NCBI GenBank assembly: GCA_044841755.1
Contig: JAXOFM010000001.1
Coordinates: 620,001-684,000, forward strand
DNA: 64,000 bases
Reading direction: 5' to 3'
Source: CAZAPO01 sp044841755
Lineage (GTDB): Bacteria; Bacteroidota; Bacteroidia; Flavobacteriales; Flavobacteriaceae
Under the pieces are notes generated by a model. The model made no database searches. It was not told where the DNA came from and saw only the letters and a program-made list of their open reading frames with translations. Positions 52,136 through 61,955 of this stretch are shown piece by piece (within the stretch, counting starts at the first letter, position 1; the number at the start of each line of letters is the position of its first letter). The position numbers and the translations under genes are program-made.

Positions 52136-52807
52136 ATGAAAAATTTAGTAGCACTTATTTTATTAACCACTTCAGTACTTTCAGCACAAGATGCTATTAC
52201 GAAAGATGTAGGTGAATTTTCAACGCTTAAAGCTTATGATTTAATTAATATTGAAATGATTAAATCAAAAGAAAACAAGGTTGAAATAACAGGTAGAAAT
52301 GCAAAAGAAGTTGTTGTTGTAAACAAAAACGGAACCTTGAAAATTAAAATGAAGGTAAAAGAAAGTTACGATGGAAATTCTACCAAGGTAAAACTCTTTT
52401 ATACTTCAGTAGATGTAATTGATGCAAACGAAGGCGCAGTAATTACTTCAGATGATACTTTTAAACAGTTTGAAATTGAATTAAAGGCACAAGAAGGAGG
52501 TAGAATTAATGTTGATGTTAAAACAACAGAAACTGAGATAAAAACTGTCACAGGAGGAATTGTTGAGGTTACTGGAAAAACCAAGAACCAAAAAATAAAC
52601 ATGAATACAGGTGGAGTTTTTAAAGGAAAAGACTTTAAATCAGATACAGCAATTATAAAAATAAAAGCTGGAGGAGAAGCAGATGTTAATGCTAAGGAAT
52701 TGTTAGATATTAGTATTACAGCTGGAGGAGATGTGTATATTTATGGTGATCCTATAACAGTTAATGAAAGTAGAGCTCTAGGTGGAAGAATAAAGCGCAT
52801 GGAATAA
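52136..52807 (+). CDS. DUF2807 (head GIN domain) exported protein
   Basis: The signal peptide MKNLVALILLTTSVLSAQ is followed by a beta-helical DUF2807 domain: FSTLKAYDLINIEMIKSKENKVEI, then repeated strands such as VDVIDANEGAVITS, GGRINVDV and GGVFKGKDFKSDTAIIKIKAGGEADVNA, ending GDVYIYGDP. It is 223 residues long. The family is widespread in Bacteroidota and called a putative auto-transporter adhesin head, though no experimental role is firmly known to me. Confidence 0.85.
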   Translation: MKNLVALILLTTSVLSAQDAITKDVGEFSTLKAYDLINIEMIKSKENKVEITGRNAKEVVVVNKNGTLKIKMKVKESYDGNSTKVKLFYTSVDVIDANEGAVITSDDTFKQFEIELKAQEGGRINVDVKTTETEIKTVTGGIVEVTGKTKNQKINMNTGGVFKGKDFKSDTAIIKIKAGGEADVNAKELLDISITAGGDVYIYGDPITVNESRALGGRIKRME

Positions 52808-52853
52808 GCTTTCTAACCATTACTTTTTATAAATTTGTAGGAAACTATCCTAC

Positions 52854-53540
52854 ATGCTTGATGATGTATTAACAGCGATTCCTTTCGGAATTATTTTAGC
52901 CTTTACAATAGGTCCTGTTTTCTTTGTTTTGTTAGAAACCAGCGCTACAAAAGGGTTTAAAAGTGCTCTAATATTTGATCTAGGAGTAATTCTTGCCGAC
53001 GTCCTTTTTATTCTAGTCGCTTTCTACAGTACAAACAGGTTGTTAGATAAAGTAAAAGACGATCCAAATGTCTTAATTTTTGGAGGCGTTTTGTTAGTGG
53101 CTTATGGTGTAATATCGTTTATTAAAACATCACAATCATTTAGGTCTATAGTAAAGGAATATCATCGTGTTGAGTTTAAAAAGAACTACGGAAAGCTTTT
53201 CTTAAAAGGATTTCTACTAAACTTTATAAATATAGGAGTTCTAGCTGGTTGGCTGGGATTCATCATACTTGCAAATACGCTAACAAGTTCGGAAAACGGA
53301 GTGTTTGTTTTCTTAACTACCATCTTAGTAACTTATTTTGTAGTTGACCTATTAAAAATTTATGCAGCAAAAACCTTAAGAAGTAAATTAACACCAAGAC
53401 GTATTTTTAAAACAAAAAAGATAATTGCAATTGTGATACTTGGTTTTGGTGTATTGTTGTTGGTTCAAGGATTTTTTCCAGAATCTTATAAAAAGAATAA
53501 AGAACGTATAGAAAACATAAATCCTTTAAATGAAGATTAA
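52854..53540 (+). CDS. LysE family transporter
   Basis: Six-helix inner-membrane exporter of the LysE/RhtB superfamily. The N-terminal AIPFGIILAFTIGPVFFVLLETSATKGFKSAL carries the typical GPxxxxxxxxxxxxG pattern of TM1. Later helices follow around LFLKGFLLNFINIGVLAGWLGFI and VILGFGVLLLVQGF. It is 228 residues long. Substrates in the family are amino acids. Specificity is not predictable. It is followed by a strong terminator. Confidence 0.87.
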   Translation: MLDDVLTAIPFGIILAFTIGPVFFVLLETSATKGFKSALIFDLGVILADVLFILVAFYSTNRLLDKVKDDPNVLIFGGVLLVAYGVISFIKTSQSFRSIVKEYHRVEFKKNYGKLFLKGFLLNFINIGVLAGWLGFIILANTLTSSENGVFVFLTTILVTYFVVDLLKIYAAKTLRSKLTPRRIFKTKKIIAIVILGFGVLLLVQGFFPESYKKNKERIENINPLNED

Positions 53541-53570
53541 AAAAAGCCGCTACTTAGCGGCTTTTTCTTT
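53541..53570 (+). terminator. Intrinsic terminator after LysE-family gene
   Basis: AAAAAGCCGCTA and TAGCGGCTTTTT pair around a two-base tip and are followed by CTTT. The A- and T-runs make it usable in both directions, so it may also serve tRNA-Cys on the minus strand. Confidence 0.85.
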
Positions 53571-53572
53571 AG

Positions 53573-53643
53573 AGGCGTCTAGCGGATTCGAACCGCTGTA
53601 AATGGTTTTGCAGACCACTGCCTAGCCACTCGGCCAAGACGCC
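53573..53643 (-). tRNA. tRNA-Cys (GCA)
   Basis: 71-base cloverleaf with acceptor GGCGTCT/AGACGCC, anticodon loop CTGCAAA and T-arm AGCGG-TTCGAAT-CCGCT. The discriminator base is U, a known identity element of tRNA-Cys. CCA is not encoded. Confidence 0.94.
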
Positions 53644-53686
53644 TAATAAGGCAGCAAATGTAAAAAAAATATCATTCCTACACCAT

Positions 53687-54282
<596 letters not shown>

Positions 54283-54371
54283 AATTAATCATTCTCTAAA
54301 AGAATTATAGCTTTAAAAACGTTTAATTACTTAATTTTGCCAGTCGTTAAATGAAGTAAATCGATCAGCAT

Positions 54372-56381
54372 ATGTCTGAAGAAAGAAGATCGCTAAATTT
54401 TATAGAGCAAATTATAGAGGAAGATTTAAAAAGTGGACTATCTAAAGAGAAGTTGCGTTTTCGTTTTCCGCCAGAACCCAATGGATATTTACATATAGGG
54501 CACACTAAGGCTATAGGAATTAGTTTTGGTCTAGGAGAGAAGTATGGTGCTCCTGTTAACCTTCGTTTTGATGACACTAATCCAGCCAAAGAAGAGCAGG
54601 AATATGTTGATGCTATAAAAAAAGACATAGCTTGGTTAGGCTATAAATGGGCTAATGAACTGTATTCATCTGATTATTTTCATCAGTTATATGATTGGGC
54701 TGTTCAAATGATTAAAGATGGAAAAGCCTATATAGATTCTCAGACAAGTGAAGAAATGGCTGAACAAAAAGGAACCCCAACTCAAGTTGGAACAAATAGT
54801 CCTTATCGTAGTCGGTCTGTTGAAGAGAATCTAGATTTGTTTGAGCGCATGAAAAATGGAGAGTTTAAAGAAGGAACTCATGTGCTTCGTGCGAAGATCG
54901 ATATGGAAGACCCTAATATGCTAATGCGTGATCCAATTATGTATCGCATTTTGCATCAATCTCATCATAGAACAGGAGATGAGTGGTGCATCTATCCAAT
55001 GTACGATTGGACGCATGGTGAGAGTGATTTTATCGAACAAATATCACATTCTCTATGTTCATTAGAATTTAAACCACACAGGAAGCTTTACAATTGGTTT
55101 AGAGACATTGTTCATGATTATAGCTCTGGTGAATATCCAATGCCACCAAAGCAACGAGAATTCGCTCGTTTAAACCTTAGTTATACCATCATGAGCAAGA
55201 GAAAACTATTGCAATTGGTTAACCAAGGAATTGTTAAAGGTTGGGATGACCCAAGAATGCCAACAATATCAGGTTTAAGAAGAAGAGGATATACTCCAAC
55301 AGCCATTAGAAAGTTTGTAGAAACAGTTGGAGTTGCGAAGCGAGATAATGTGATTGATGTTTCGCTTCTTGAGTTCTGTATTCGAGAAGATCTAAATAAA
55401 ACAGCAAATCGTGTGATGGCTGTTTTAGATCCTGTGAAGGTTGTAATCACAAACTATCCAGAAGGAAAAGAGGAGTGGTTGGATGCTGAAAATAACCCAG
55501 AGGATGAAAATGCTGGAAGCAGAAAAGTTCCTTTTTCAAGAGAAATATTCATAGAAAAAGAAGACTTTAAAGAAGAAGCCGGAAATAAGTTCTTCAGATT
55601 AAAATTAGGTGGAGAAGTACGACTTAAGAATGCGTATATCATTAAAGCTGAAAGCGTAATAAAAGATGCAGAAGGTAATGTCACTGAAATACACTGTACG
55701 TATTCTGAAGATACTTCCAGAAGGGTTAAAGGTACATTACATTGGGTATCTGTAAAACACGCTGTTAAGGCTGAAGTTAGAGAGTATGACCGTTTGTTTA
55801 CAGATGAAGCACCAGATAGTCATGAAGGAAAGACATTTATGGATTTCTTAAACCCTAATTCTTTAAAGATTAGAGAAGCATTTATTGAACCAAGTCTTAT
55901 TGAAGGAAAAGTAGGAGATAGATTCCAGTTCCAAAGAATAGGATACTTTAATGTAGATGATGATAGCACTTCTGAAAAGTTAATATTTAATAAAACAGTA
56001 GGACTAAGAGATACTTGGGCAAAGCAGAAACCAAAGCAAAACAATCAAAATCAGCAAAAACCTAATCCACAGCAATCCCAACGAAAGCCAATAGATGTAA
56101 TTAAACAACTAGGTAAAAAGTATACTAATTTACCTGAGGCAAAACAACAAAAAGTAAAAGCTGAAATATTAAAACTAGCGAACAATGTTGCTTATGAAGA
56201 GCTGGAGCCTTTGTTTGGAACAGCGGTAAAGAAAGTTGGTACACGTATTGCAACAATGCTTGCTTTAAAGGTGTTGTTGGAGAATGGTTTGCAAACCAAT
56301 GATAATATCATAGAATTTATAGAAAAAGGAAAAACAGATTCAAATCAATTATTAGCAGAGATCACAAATGAAATCAATTAA
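54372..56381 (+). CDS. glnS: Glutaminyl-tRNA synthetase with C-terminal YqeY-like extension
   Basis: Class I synthetase: FPPEPNGYLHIGHTKAI carries the HIGH motif, IMSKRKL the KMSKS-type loop, and the two-lobed anticodon-binding beta barrels follow. After a low-complexity Asn/Gln/Lys/Pro linker near residues 555-575 comes a ~95-residue helical domain (QQKVKAEILKLANN..LFGTAVKKVGTRIATMLALKVLLENG) of the YqeY/GatB tail type, shorter than a free YqeY. Total length is 669 residues. The 3' end overlaps the DUF2490 gene by 14 bases. Confidence 0.93.
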   Translation: MSEERRSLNFIEQIIEEDLKSGLSKEKLRFRFPPEPNGYLHIGHTKAIGISFGLGEKYGAPVNLRFDDTNPAKEEQEYVDAIKKDIAWLGYKWANELYSSDYFHQLYDWAVQMIKDGKAYIDSQTSEEMAEQKGTPTQVGTNSPYRSRSVEENLDLFERMKNGEFKEGTHVLRAKIDMEDPNMLMRDPIMYRILHQSHHRTGDEWCIYPMYDWTHGESDFIEQISHSLCSLEFKPHRKLYNWFRDIVHDYSSGEYPMPPKQREFARLNLSYTIMSKRKLLQLVNQGIVKGWDDPRMPTISGLRRRGYTPTAIRKFVETVGVAKRDNVIDVSLLEFCIREDLNKTANRVMAVLDPVKVVITNYPEGKEEWLDAENNPEDENAGSRKVPFSREIFIEKEDFKEEAGNKFFRLKLGGEVRLKNAYIIKAESVIKDAEGNVTEIHCTYSEDTSRRVKGTLHWVSVKHAVKAEVREYDRLFTDEAPDSHEGKTFMDFLNPNSLKIREAFIEPSLIEGKVGDRFQFQRIGYFNVDDDSTSEKLIFNKTVGLRDTWAKQKPKQNNQNQQKPNPQQSQRKPIDVIKQLGKKYTNLPEAKQQKVKAEILKLANNVAYEELEPLFGTAVKKVGTRIATMLALKVLLENGLQTNDNIIEFIEKGKTDSNQLLAEITNEIN

Positions 56382-56997
56382 AACCTTTATATTTTTTATT
56401 GCTTGCTCATATACTGTTGCAGCCCAATCAGATTTTGGAACGTGGCTTGTATACAAGAACAATGCTAAATTATCAGATAAGTTTACCTTCAACAACATGT
56501 TTCAATACAGAAGTTTTGAAGCAGATTTAGATGATGATCATCTTCTAATAACAAGTGGATTTAGTTATGCTCTATCAGCGAACGTTACGGCAGGAGCAGG
56601 GTATCGTTTTTTAGATGCAAAAAACAACTTCCTAGAACACGGAATGTACCAGAGCTTAGCTATTAAATCAAAGCTTAACAAAGTCAAGATCACCAATAAG
56701 TTTATGATCGAGGAACGATGGATAAATAATAATTTACAATTGCGCTATAGAGCAGGAGTAGACTTTGGTTTTCCGTTATCTGAAAAGGTTGATCTAGTGA
56801 TTTCCGAAGAGGTGTTTTTAATGAATCAAGGAAACAATTTTAATCAAAACCGTATAACGGTTAAGACAAACTTTAACTTAAGCGATTCATTTAAGTTAAG
56901 CACAGGATTAATGCACTGGCAGTTCTCTAATTTACATCGTTGGGTAGCCCAAGTTGTATTAGTGCACAATCTGGACCTTAGAAAGAAAAAGAATTAA
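56368..56997 (+). CDS. DUF2490 outer membrane beta-barrel protein
   Basis: The signal peptide MKSIKTFIFFIACSYTVAAQ is followed by amphipathic strands with an aromatic pattern: FGTWLVYKNNAKLSDKF, FQYRSFEAD, GAGYRFLDAKNNF, EERWINNNLQLRYRAGVDFGF, TGLMHWQFSN. This is the DUF2490 barrel family of Bacteroidota. It is 209 residues long. Function is unknown. The stop TTAA is shared with the convergent DUF922 gene. Confidence 0.82.
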   Translation: MKSIKTFIFFIACSYTVAAQSDFGTWLVYKNNAKLSDKFTFNNMFQYRSFEADLDDDHLLITSGFSYALSANVTAGAGYRFLDAKNNFLEHGMYQSLAIKSKLNKVKITNKFMIEERWINNNLQLRYRAGVDFGFPLSEKVDLVISEEVFLMNQGNNFNQNRITVKTNFNLSDSFKLSTGLMHWQFSNLHRWVAQVVLVHNLDLRKKKN

Positions 56998-57548
56998 TAA
57001 GAATTTAATTTGGTTAAATTTTCTCTTACCAACTTCTCCCATTCTTTATTTTTTTGAGTATTTAAACCGTGATTTGTTTCTTGGTCGTATTTTCTCTGAT
57101 AAATTCTACATTCATTCCAAAGAGACTTATATTCAGAGTAAAATACAGAGAACCGACTTTCTTTTTTAGATTTTAACTCTAAAAACCTCTTTCTGATTTT
57201 TCTAGCAAATAATTCTGCTATATCGAAGTGAATCTGCTCATGACTAAGTAATTCTTGATCTTTAGAAATAGACCATGAATGTTTTTTATAAAATTTAGCT
57301 ACAACAGTTATTTTTTTGTAATTAGGCATTCTATCATGTTCGTCAACCATGACATTTTCAGGAATGAATTCTATTTTATAGCTGGTTTTTGCATTTGCAA
57401 AAACTTCTGGATCTAGATTGCCTAGATAATCTTTCCACTCTAGCTTATATTCAGGACTCCAAGCAATGGTTTCGTTTTGCTGAGAAAAAGAAATGCTACT
57501 ACAAAACAGTAGTAGCATTATTAAAATTTCTAAAGAAAGCTTATTCAT
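56994..57548 (-). CDS. DUF922-type exported putative zinc protease
   Basis: The signal peptide (LSLEILIMLLLFCSSISFSQ) is followed by a 160-residue domain with WKDYLGN, Tyr-rich strands and the motif LLSHEQIHFDIAELFARK, an HExxH-like zinc site. This identifies the DUF922 family, which is predicted to be Zn-dependent proteases. Activity is inferred. It is 184 residues long. The start overlaps the end of the SPFH gene by 8 bases, so the two are coupled. Confidence 0.8.
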   Translation of the reverse strand: MNKLSLEILIMLLLFCSSISFSQQNETIAWSPEYKLEWKDYLGNLDPEVFANAKTSYKIEFIPENVMVDEHDRMPNYKKITVVAKFYKKHSWSISKDQELLSHEQIHFDIAELFARKIRKRFLELKSKKESRFSVFYSEYKSLWNECRIYQRKYDQETNHGLNTQKNKEWEKLVRENLTKLNSY

Positions 57549-58470
57549 CAGATTTCTTTCTGTTACGCTCTTTCATTGCTTCACCAATCTGGTTACTAGC
57601 AGTAAAGCTTGCTACCATATTGTTTAGCATATCACTTCCTGCTTGAGGAGAGTTTGGTAATAATATTAAGTTACTATTAGTTTCTTCGCCAATTGCTTGC
57701 AGCGTATCGTAATGCTGTGTTACAACTATTAGAGCAGAAGCTTCTTGAGAGTTGATACCAACTTTGTTTAATACTTCAACAGACTCTTCTAAACCACGAG
57801 CAATTTCACGACGCTGATCTGCAATACCTTGACCCTGCAAGCGCTTGCTCTCCGCCTCAGCCTTAGCCTTTTCAACTATTAGGATTCGCGCAGCATCACC
57901 TTCGTATTGAGCCGCTACTTTTTCACGTTCAGCCGCGTTAATTCTATTCATAGCTGCTTTTACCTGTGAATCAGGATCAATATCTGTTACTAAAGTTTTA
58001 ATGATGTCGTATCCATAGTTTAACATTGCTTCGTTTAGCTCGGTTTTAACGGCAATTGCAATATCGTCTTTCTTAACAAAGACGTCGTCTAACTTCATTT
58101 TTGGGACTTCTGCACGCACTACATCAAATACGTAAGAGGTAATTTGATCATGAGGATAATCTAGTTTATAAAAAGCATCATAAACCTTATCGCGTATTAC
58201 CTTATATTGTACAGATACTTTTAAGCGCACAAATACATCGTCAAGAGTCTTAGTTTCTACAATAACATCTAACTGCTGAATTTTTAAACTTAATCGTCCG
58301 GCAACCCTGTCAACTAATGGAATTTTAAGCTGAAGTCCAGAATGACGAATACTTTCAAACTTACCGAAACGCTCAATAACAACAGCGGTTTGTTGTTTAA
58401 CTATAAAGAATGCAGAAATTAAAATGATTAATCCGAAGAATATCACAGGGATAAATACAAATTGACCCAT
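57541..58470 (-). CDS. SPFH (stomatin/prohibitin-like) membrane protein
   Basis: The N-terminal membrane helix FIPVIFFGLIILISAFFIV is followed by the SPFH domain VIERFGKFESIRHSGLQLKIPLVDRV and RAEVPKMKLDDVF. A long Ala/Glu/Lys/Arg coiled coil (NRINAAEREKVAAQYEGDAARILIVEKAKAEAES) and a C-terminal tail complete it. It belongs with QmcA/stomatin-like proteins that form ring-like membrane scaffolds. It is 309 residues long. No NfeD partner is seen. The DUF922 gene follows instead. Confidence 0.9.
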   Translation of the reverse strand: MGQFVFIPVIFFGLIILISAFFIVKQQTAVVIERFGKFESIRHSGLQLKIPLVDRVAGRLSLKIQQLDVIVETKTLDDVFVRLKVSVQYKVIRDKVYDAFYKLDYPHDQITSYVFDVVRAEVPKMKLDDVFVKKDDIAIAVKTELNEAMLNYGYDIIKTLVTDIDPDSQVKAAMNRINAAEREKVAAQYEGDAARILIVEKAKAEAESKRLQGQGIADQRREIARGLEESVEVLNKVGINSQEASALIVVTQHYDTLQAIGEETNSNLILLPNSPQAGSDMLNNMVASFTASNQIGEAMKERNRKKSDE

Positions 58471-58546
58471 AACAATGTTTTTAAATGGTTAGAAAATAAA
58501 TGAATACTAATTTAAGCTATATTTGCCATCAAATGTCACAAATTTT

Positions 58547-59218
58547 ATGAAAAACAAACAGCTTATTTTATTAGTAGTATTAAGTATACTTTTTGTTACA
58601 ACTATTCAAGCTCAACATAAGCGTTATGCTATAAAAAATGGGTTTAGCTTAGGAGGGGGAATCACTCTTTTTAATCTTAATACCGATAACTTTACCACAA
58701 AACAAGGGAATGGTTTTATAGCCACGATGTACACTACTGTTGATATTCCGCATAAATGGTATAATGCGAGCTTTGGAATGCAGATTTCAGAAAACAAGTT
58801 TGATGTTTCTGGGAGAATGACGGATGATGTGGCTGGAAATGAAATGATAGAATATAAATTGATGGCAGTGCAGCTTGGATTTTTAATGCACGCAAAGATT
58901 ATAGGCAGCAACTTAACATTTGATGTTGGTCCACAAGTACAATACAATGGTGATCTTGCATTCTCAAACTCAGAGCAAGAAAGCTATTTTATAAATGGGT
59001 ATGATAACCTTAGTGCAGAAAGCATTACAAAGCTATCAAAATTTAACCTAAATGGGACCGTTGGTGTTACTGCAGGATTTGGACCTTTAAAAGTAAAAGC
59101 GCAATATGTTTATGGCTTTTTAAATACACTGGAAAAACTAAATAAAAACCTTGATCAACCAACCACTTTTAAGGGAAATCCAGAAATGATTGCTTTTTCA
59201 GCGATGTTTACTTTCTAA
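58547..59218 (+). CDS. Porin-like outer membrane beta-barrel protein
   Basis: Starts at the ATG at 58547 (MKNKQLILLVVLSILFVTTIQAQHK), which gives a signal peptide. An upstream TTG in the same frame is less likely. The body is a series of amphipathic strands with glycine/aromatic residues (GFSLGGGITLFNLNTD, WYNASFGMQIS, VGPQVQYNGDLAF, GTVGVTAGFGPLKVKAQYVYGFLNTL) and ends in the aromatic strand FSAMFTF. It is 223 residues long. No family is recognised with certainty. The stop CTAA is shared with gltX. Confidence 0.75.
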   Translation: MKNKQLILLVVLSILFVTTIQAQHKRYAIKNGFSLGGGITLFNLNTDNFTTKQGNGFIATMYTTVDIPHKWYNASFGMQISENKFDVSGRMTDDVAGNEMIEYKLMAVQLGFLMHAKIIGSNLTFDVGPQVQYNGDLAFSNSEQESYFINGYDNLSAESITKLSKFNLNGTVGVTAGFGPLKVKAQYVYGFLNTLEKLNKNLDQPTTFKGNPEMIAFSAMFTF

Positions 59219-60738
59219 GCAAACATAAAGCTAATAGCGTTATCAATTCGCTTTGTTGCTTCGTCTTTTCCTATCATATAAATAATATCAAACACGTCAG
59301 GACCTTGAAGCGCCCCCACTAAAGCCAATCGTAAAGGCATCATTACTTTTCCGAAACCAATTTCATTGCTAGTGATCCAACCCTTGATATTTGACTGTAG
59401 ATTTTCGACATCAAAAACCTCAATGTTTTGGATTAAGTCTTTAACTGTGTTTAAAATTTCAGATGTTCCTTCTTTAAAAGCTTTTTTAGACGCTTTTTCG
59501 TCATAAGAATCTGGAGCTACAAATAAGTATGAAGTTAAACCCCAGAAATCACTAACAAAAGTTGCTCGTTCTTTTACCAAGGCAACCGCCATTTCAATGT
59601 AATTCAAATCAATTTCAGTGAGTTCGGACCGAGAAGTCTTAAAAGCTTTAGCGAGCTTATTGTTGTCCTGCACTTGCATGTAATGATGGTTGAACCATTT
59701 AGTTTTATCAGGATCAAAGCGCGCTCCAGATTTATTTACCTTATTTAAATCGAAAGTATTTACCAAACCTTCTAAATCAAAAAGCTCTTGCTCAGTTCCT
59801 GGGTTCCACCCTAAAAATGCTAAAAAATTAACCACAGCTTCAGAGAAATAACCATCTTCTTTATATCCACGTGAAACATCTCCAGTTTTAGGATCAGTCC
59901 ATTCTAATGGAAAAACAGGAAAGCCAAGTTTATCTCCATCACGTTTGCTTAGTTTCCCTTTTCCTGTTGGTTTTAGTATCAATGGTAAATGTGCAAACTT
60001 TGGAGCTTCCCAACCAAAAGCATTGTATAGTTGCTGGTGTAAAGCCAAAGAAGGCAACCATTCTTCACCACGAATCACATGCGAGATTTCCATTAAATGA
60101 TCATCTACAATATTTGCCAGATGGTATGTTGGCATTCCATCGCTTTTAAATAATACCTTATCATCTAGAATATTGGTGTCAATCTTAATATCACCACGAA
60201 TAATGTCTTTTAACTGTAAGGCTTCATCTTGAGGAGACAAAAAACGAATTACATAATCTTCACCAGCACCTATTTTAGCTTGAGTTTCTTCTTTAGAAAG
60301 CACCAAAGAATTTACTAATCGTCCTTTTTCACGATTGTGCCAATTGTAAATAAAGGTCTTGCCGTTAGCTTCATGATCTTTTCTGTGAGTATCTAATTGT
60401 TCAGCGGTGTCAAATGCATAATATGCTTTTCCTTCAGCAATAAGTTGATCCGCATACTGCTTATATAAATGCTTACGTTCACTTTGTCTATAAGGGCCAA
60501 AACCACCATCTTTTCCTGGACCCTCATCAAAAGGAATTCCACACCAATTCAACGATTCTACAATATAATTTTCAGCTCCTTCAACGTACCTTTTTTGATC
60601 GGTATCTTCAATACGCAACACAAATGTTCCTTTGTGTTTTTTAGCAAATAAATAGTTGAATAGTGCAGTTCTTACACCACCAATATGTAAAGGACCTGTC
60701 GGACTTGGTGCAAATCGCACACGAACGTCGTTACTCAT
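59215..60738 (-). CDS. gltX: Glutamyl-tRNA synthetase
   Basis: Class I synthetase: VRFAPSPTGPLHIGGVRTALFNYLFA carries the HIGH-type motif and GKLSKRDGDKLGFPV the KMSKS loop, followed by the helical anticodon-binding domain. At 507 residues it is full length. With glnS 3 kb away both glutamate-family synthetases are present, so a separate Gln-tRNA synthesis by GatCAB is not required for Gln codons. Confidence 0.96.
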   Translation of the reverse strand: MSNDVRVRFAPSPTGPLHIGGVRTALFNYLFAKKHKGTFVLRIEDTDQKRYVEGAENYIVESLNWCGIPFDEGPGKDGGFGPYRQSERKHLYKQYADQLIAEGKAYYAFDTAEQLDTHRKDHEANGKTFIYNWHNREKGRLVNSLVLSKEETQAKIGAGEDYVIRFLSPQDEALQLKDIIRGDIKIDTNILDDKVLFKSDGMPTYHLANIVDDHLMEISHVIRGEEWLPSLALHQQLYNAFGWEAPKFAHLPLILKPTGKGKLSKRDGDKLGFPVFPLEWTDPKTGDVSRGYKEDGYFSEAVVNFLAFLGWNPGTEQELFDLEGLVNTFDLNKVNKSGARFDPDKTKWFNHHYMQVQDNNKLAKAFKTSRSELTEIDLNYIEMAVALVKERATFVSDFWGLTSYLFVAPDSYDEKASKKAFKEGTSEILNTVKDLIQNIEVFDVENLQSNIKGWITSNEIGFGKVMMPLRLALVGALQGPDVFDIIYMIGKDEATKRIDNAISFMFA

Positions 60739-60785
60739 GCTTGGAAATTTGCTGCAAAGATAAAATGATAATCTTTAAAAGAAAG

Positions 60786-61832
60786 TTAAGCAGCCGAAAT
60801 CATTTCTTGCGGCACGCGTTTGTTCATTACAGCAAACCATAAAGGAGGTATCAGTGCTAACACCATAGAGGTTGGATAACCAAAAGGCATCTGCGGACTT
60901 TCTTCATGACACTCTAAAACCTGATACTTTTTAGAAGATTTATAATGGTGATCACTATGTCTAGTCAATTCATATAAAATGATGCGACCAACCACATGAT
61001 TAGAGTTCCAGGAATGAATTTCTTTAACACGTTCATATCTACCAGAAGAGTTTTTTAACCGAAGTAAACCATAGTGTTCTATGTAATTAACAGTTTCAAG
61101 CAATAAGAAGCCTGTAATTGCAGCTCCAACAGCAAACAACAAAACTGGTGAACCAAAAAAATAGAGTACCACCATAAGATAAGTTACTTGTAAAACAATA
61201 TACCAAAGCATATCATTTTTGAAAGAAAGAAATGAGCGATTGTTGTTTTTAAGTAGTTTCATTTGAATGTTCCATGCGCCTAGATATTGCCGAAATGTAG
61301 AAGTAACCCAAAACGAATAAACGCTTTGATTATATCTTGCAGTTGCAGGATCTTCTTTGGTTGCTGCGTGCAAATGATGCCCATAATTATGCTCTATATA
61401 GAAATGCATATAAAGAGAAGGCAATAACAAAGCCTTACCAATAAAACGTTCATTAGATTGTTGACGATGCCCAAGTTCGTGTCCAACATTAATTCCATTA
61501 CTTCCCAGTACCATCCCAATAGAAAGGGTTAAACCAATAAATTCAAAGTTATTTAGAGGCGTCGTAGATATTGTAAATAGTGCAAAAATTAGAATGCCGT
61601 AGACAATGGGAAGATTTAAATAAAGCATCCAATCAAACAATCGGTTTAAGGTTTTATTTTCAACTTCATCCTTACTATAGTTAGTATTGTCCTGTGGAAG
61701 CAACAACTCCAATAACGGAACAAACACAAACGAGTAAACAGGTGTTAAAAACACCCAAAAATCTTTTAAGATCAAACCAATTATTACTGTCATTGGTATT
61801 GATAATGCGGCTAAGTACTTTAGATCCTTCAT
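60786..61832 (-). CDS. AlkB-like membrane diiron alkane monooxygenase
   Basis: Integral membrane fatty-acid-desaturase/alkane-hydroxylase family with the eight-histidine diiron set: HELGHRQQ, EHNYGHHLH, and RHSDHHYKS. The NYIEHYGLLR motif characteristic of AlkB rather than desaturases is also present. Several membrane helices surround these. At 348 residues it is shorter than Pseudomonas AlkB (about 400). It would hydroxylate n-alkanes or similar chains with rubredoxin electrons, but no rubredoxin gene is adjacent. Confidence 0.88.
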   Translation of the reverse strand: MKDLKYLAALSIPMTVIIGLILKDFWVFLTPVYSFVFVPLLELLLPQDNTNYSKDEVENKTLNRLFDWMLYLNLPIVYGILIFALFTISTTPLNNFEFIGLTLSIGMVLGSNGINVGHELGHRQQSNERFIGKALLLPSLYMHFYIEHNYGHHLHAATKEDPATARYNQSVYSFWVTSTFRQYLGAWNIQMKLLKNNNRSFLSFKNDMLWYIVLQVTYLMVVLYFFGSPVLLFAVGAAITGFLLLETVNYIEHYGLLRLKNSSGRYERVKEIHSWNSNHVVGRIILYELTRHSDHHYKSSKKYQVLECHEESPQMPFGYPTSMVLALIPPLWFAVMNKRVPQEMISAA

Positions 61833-61955
61833 TTTAACTCATAAAATCGACTGGTAGAACCACTTATCGAGTTTAACACAATGTTATAAGAAATTAACAC
61901 CTAAGTTAACAATAAAATTGTAGTTTTATTTGTTGAATGCCTTAAATACTAAGAG

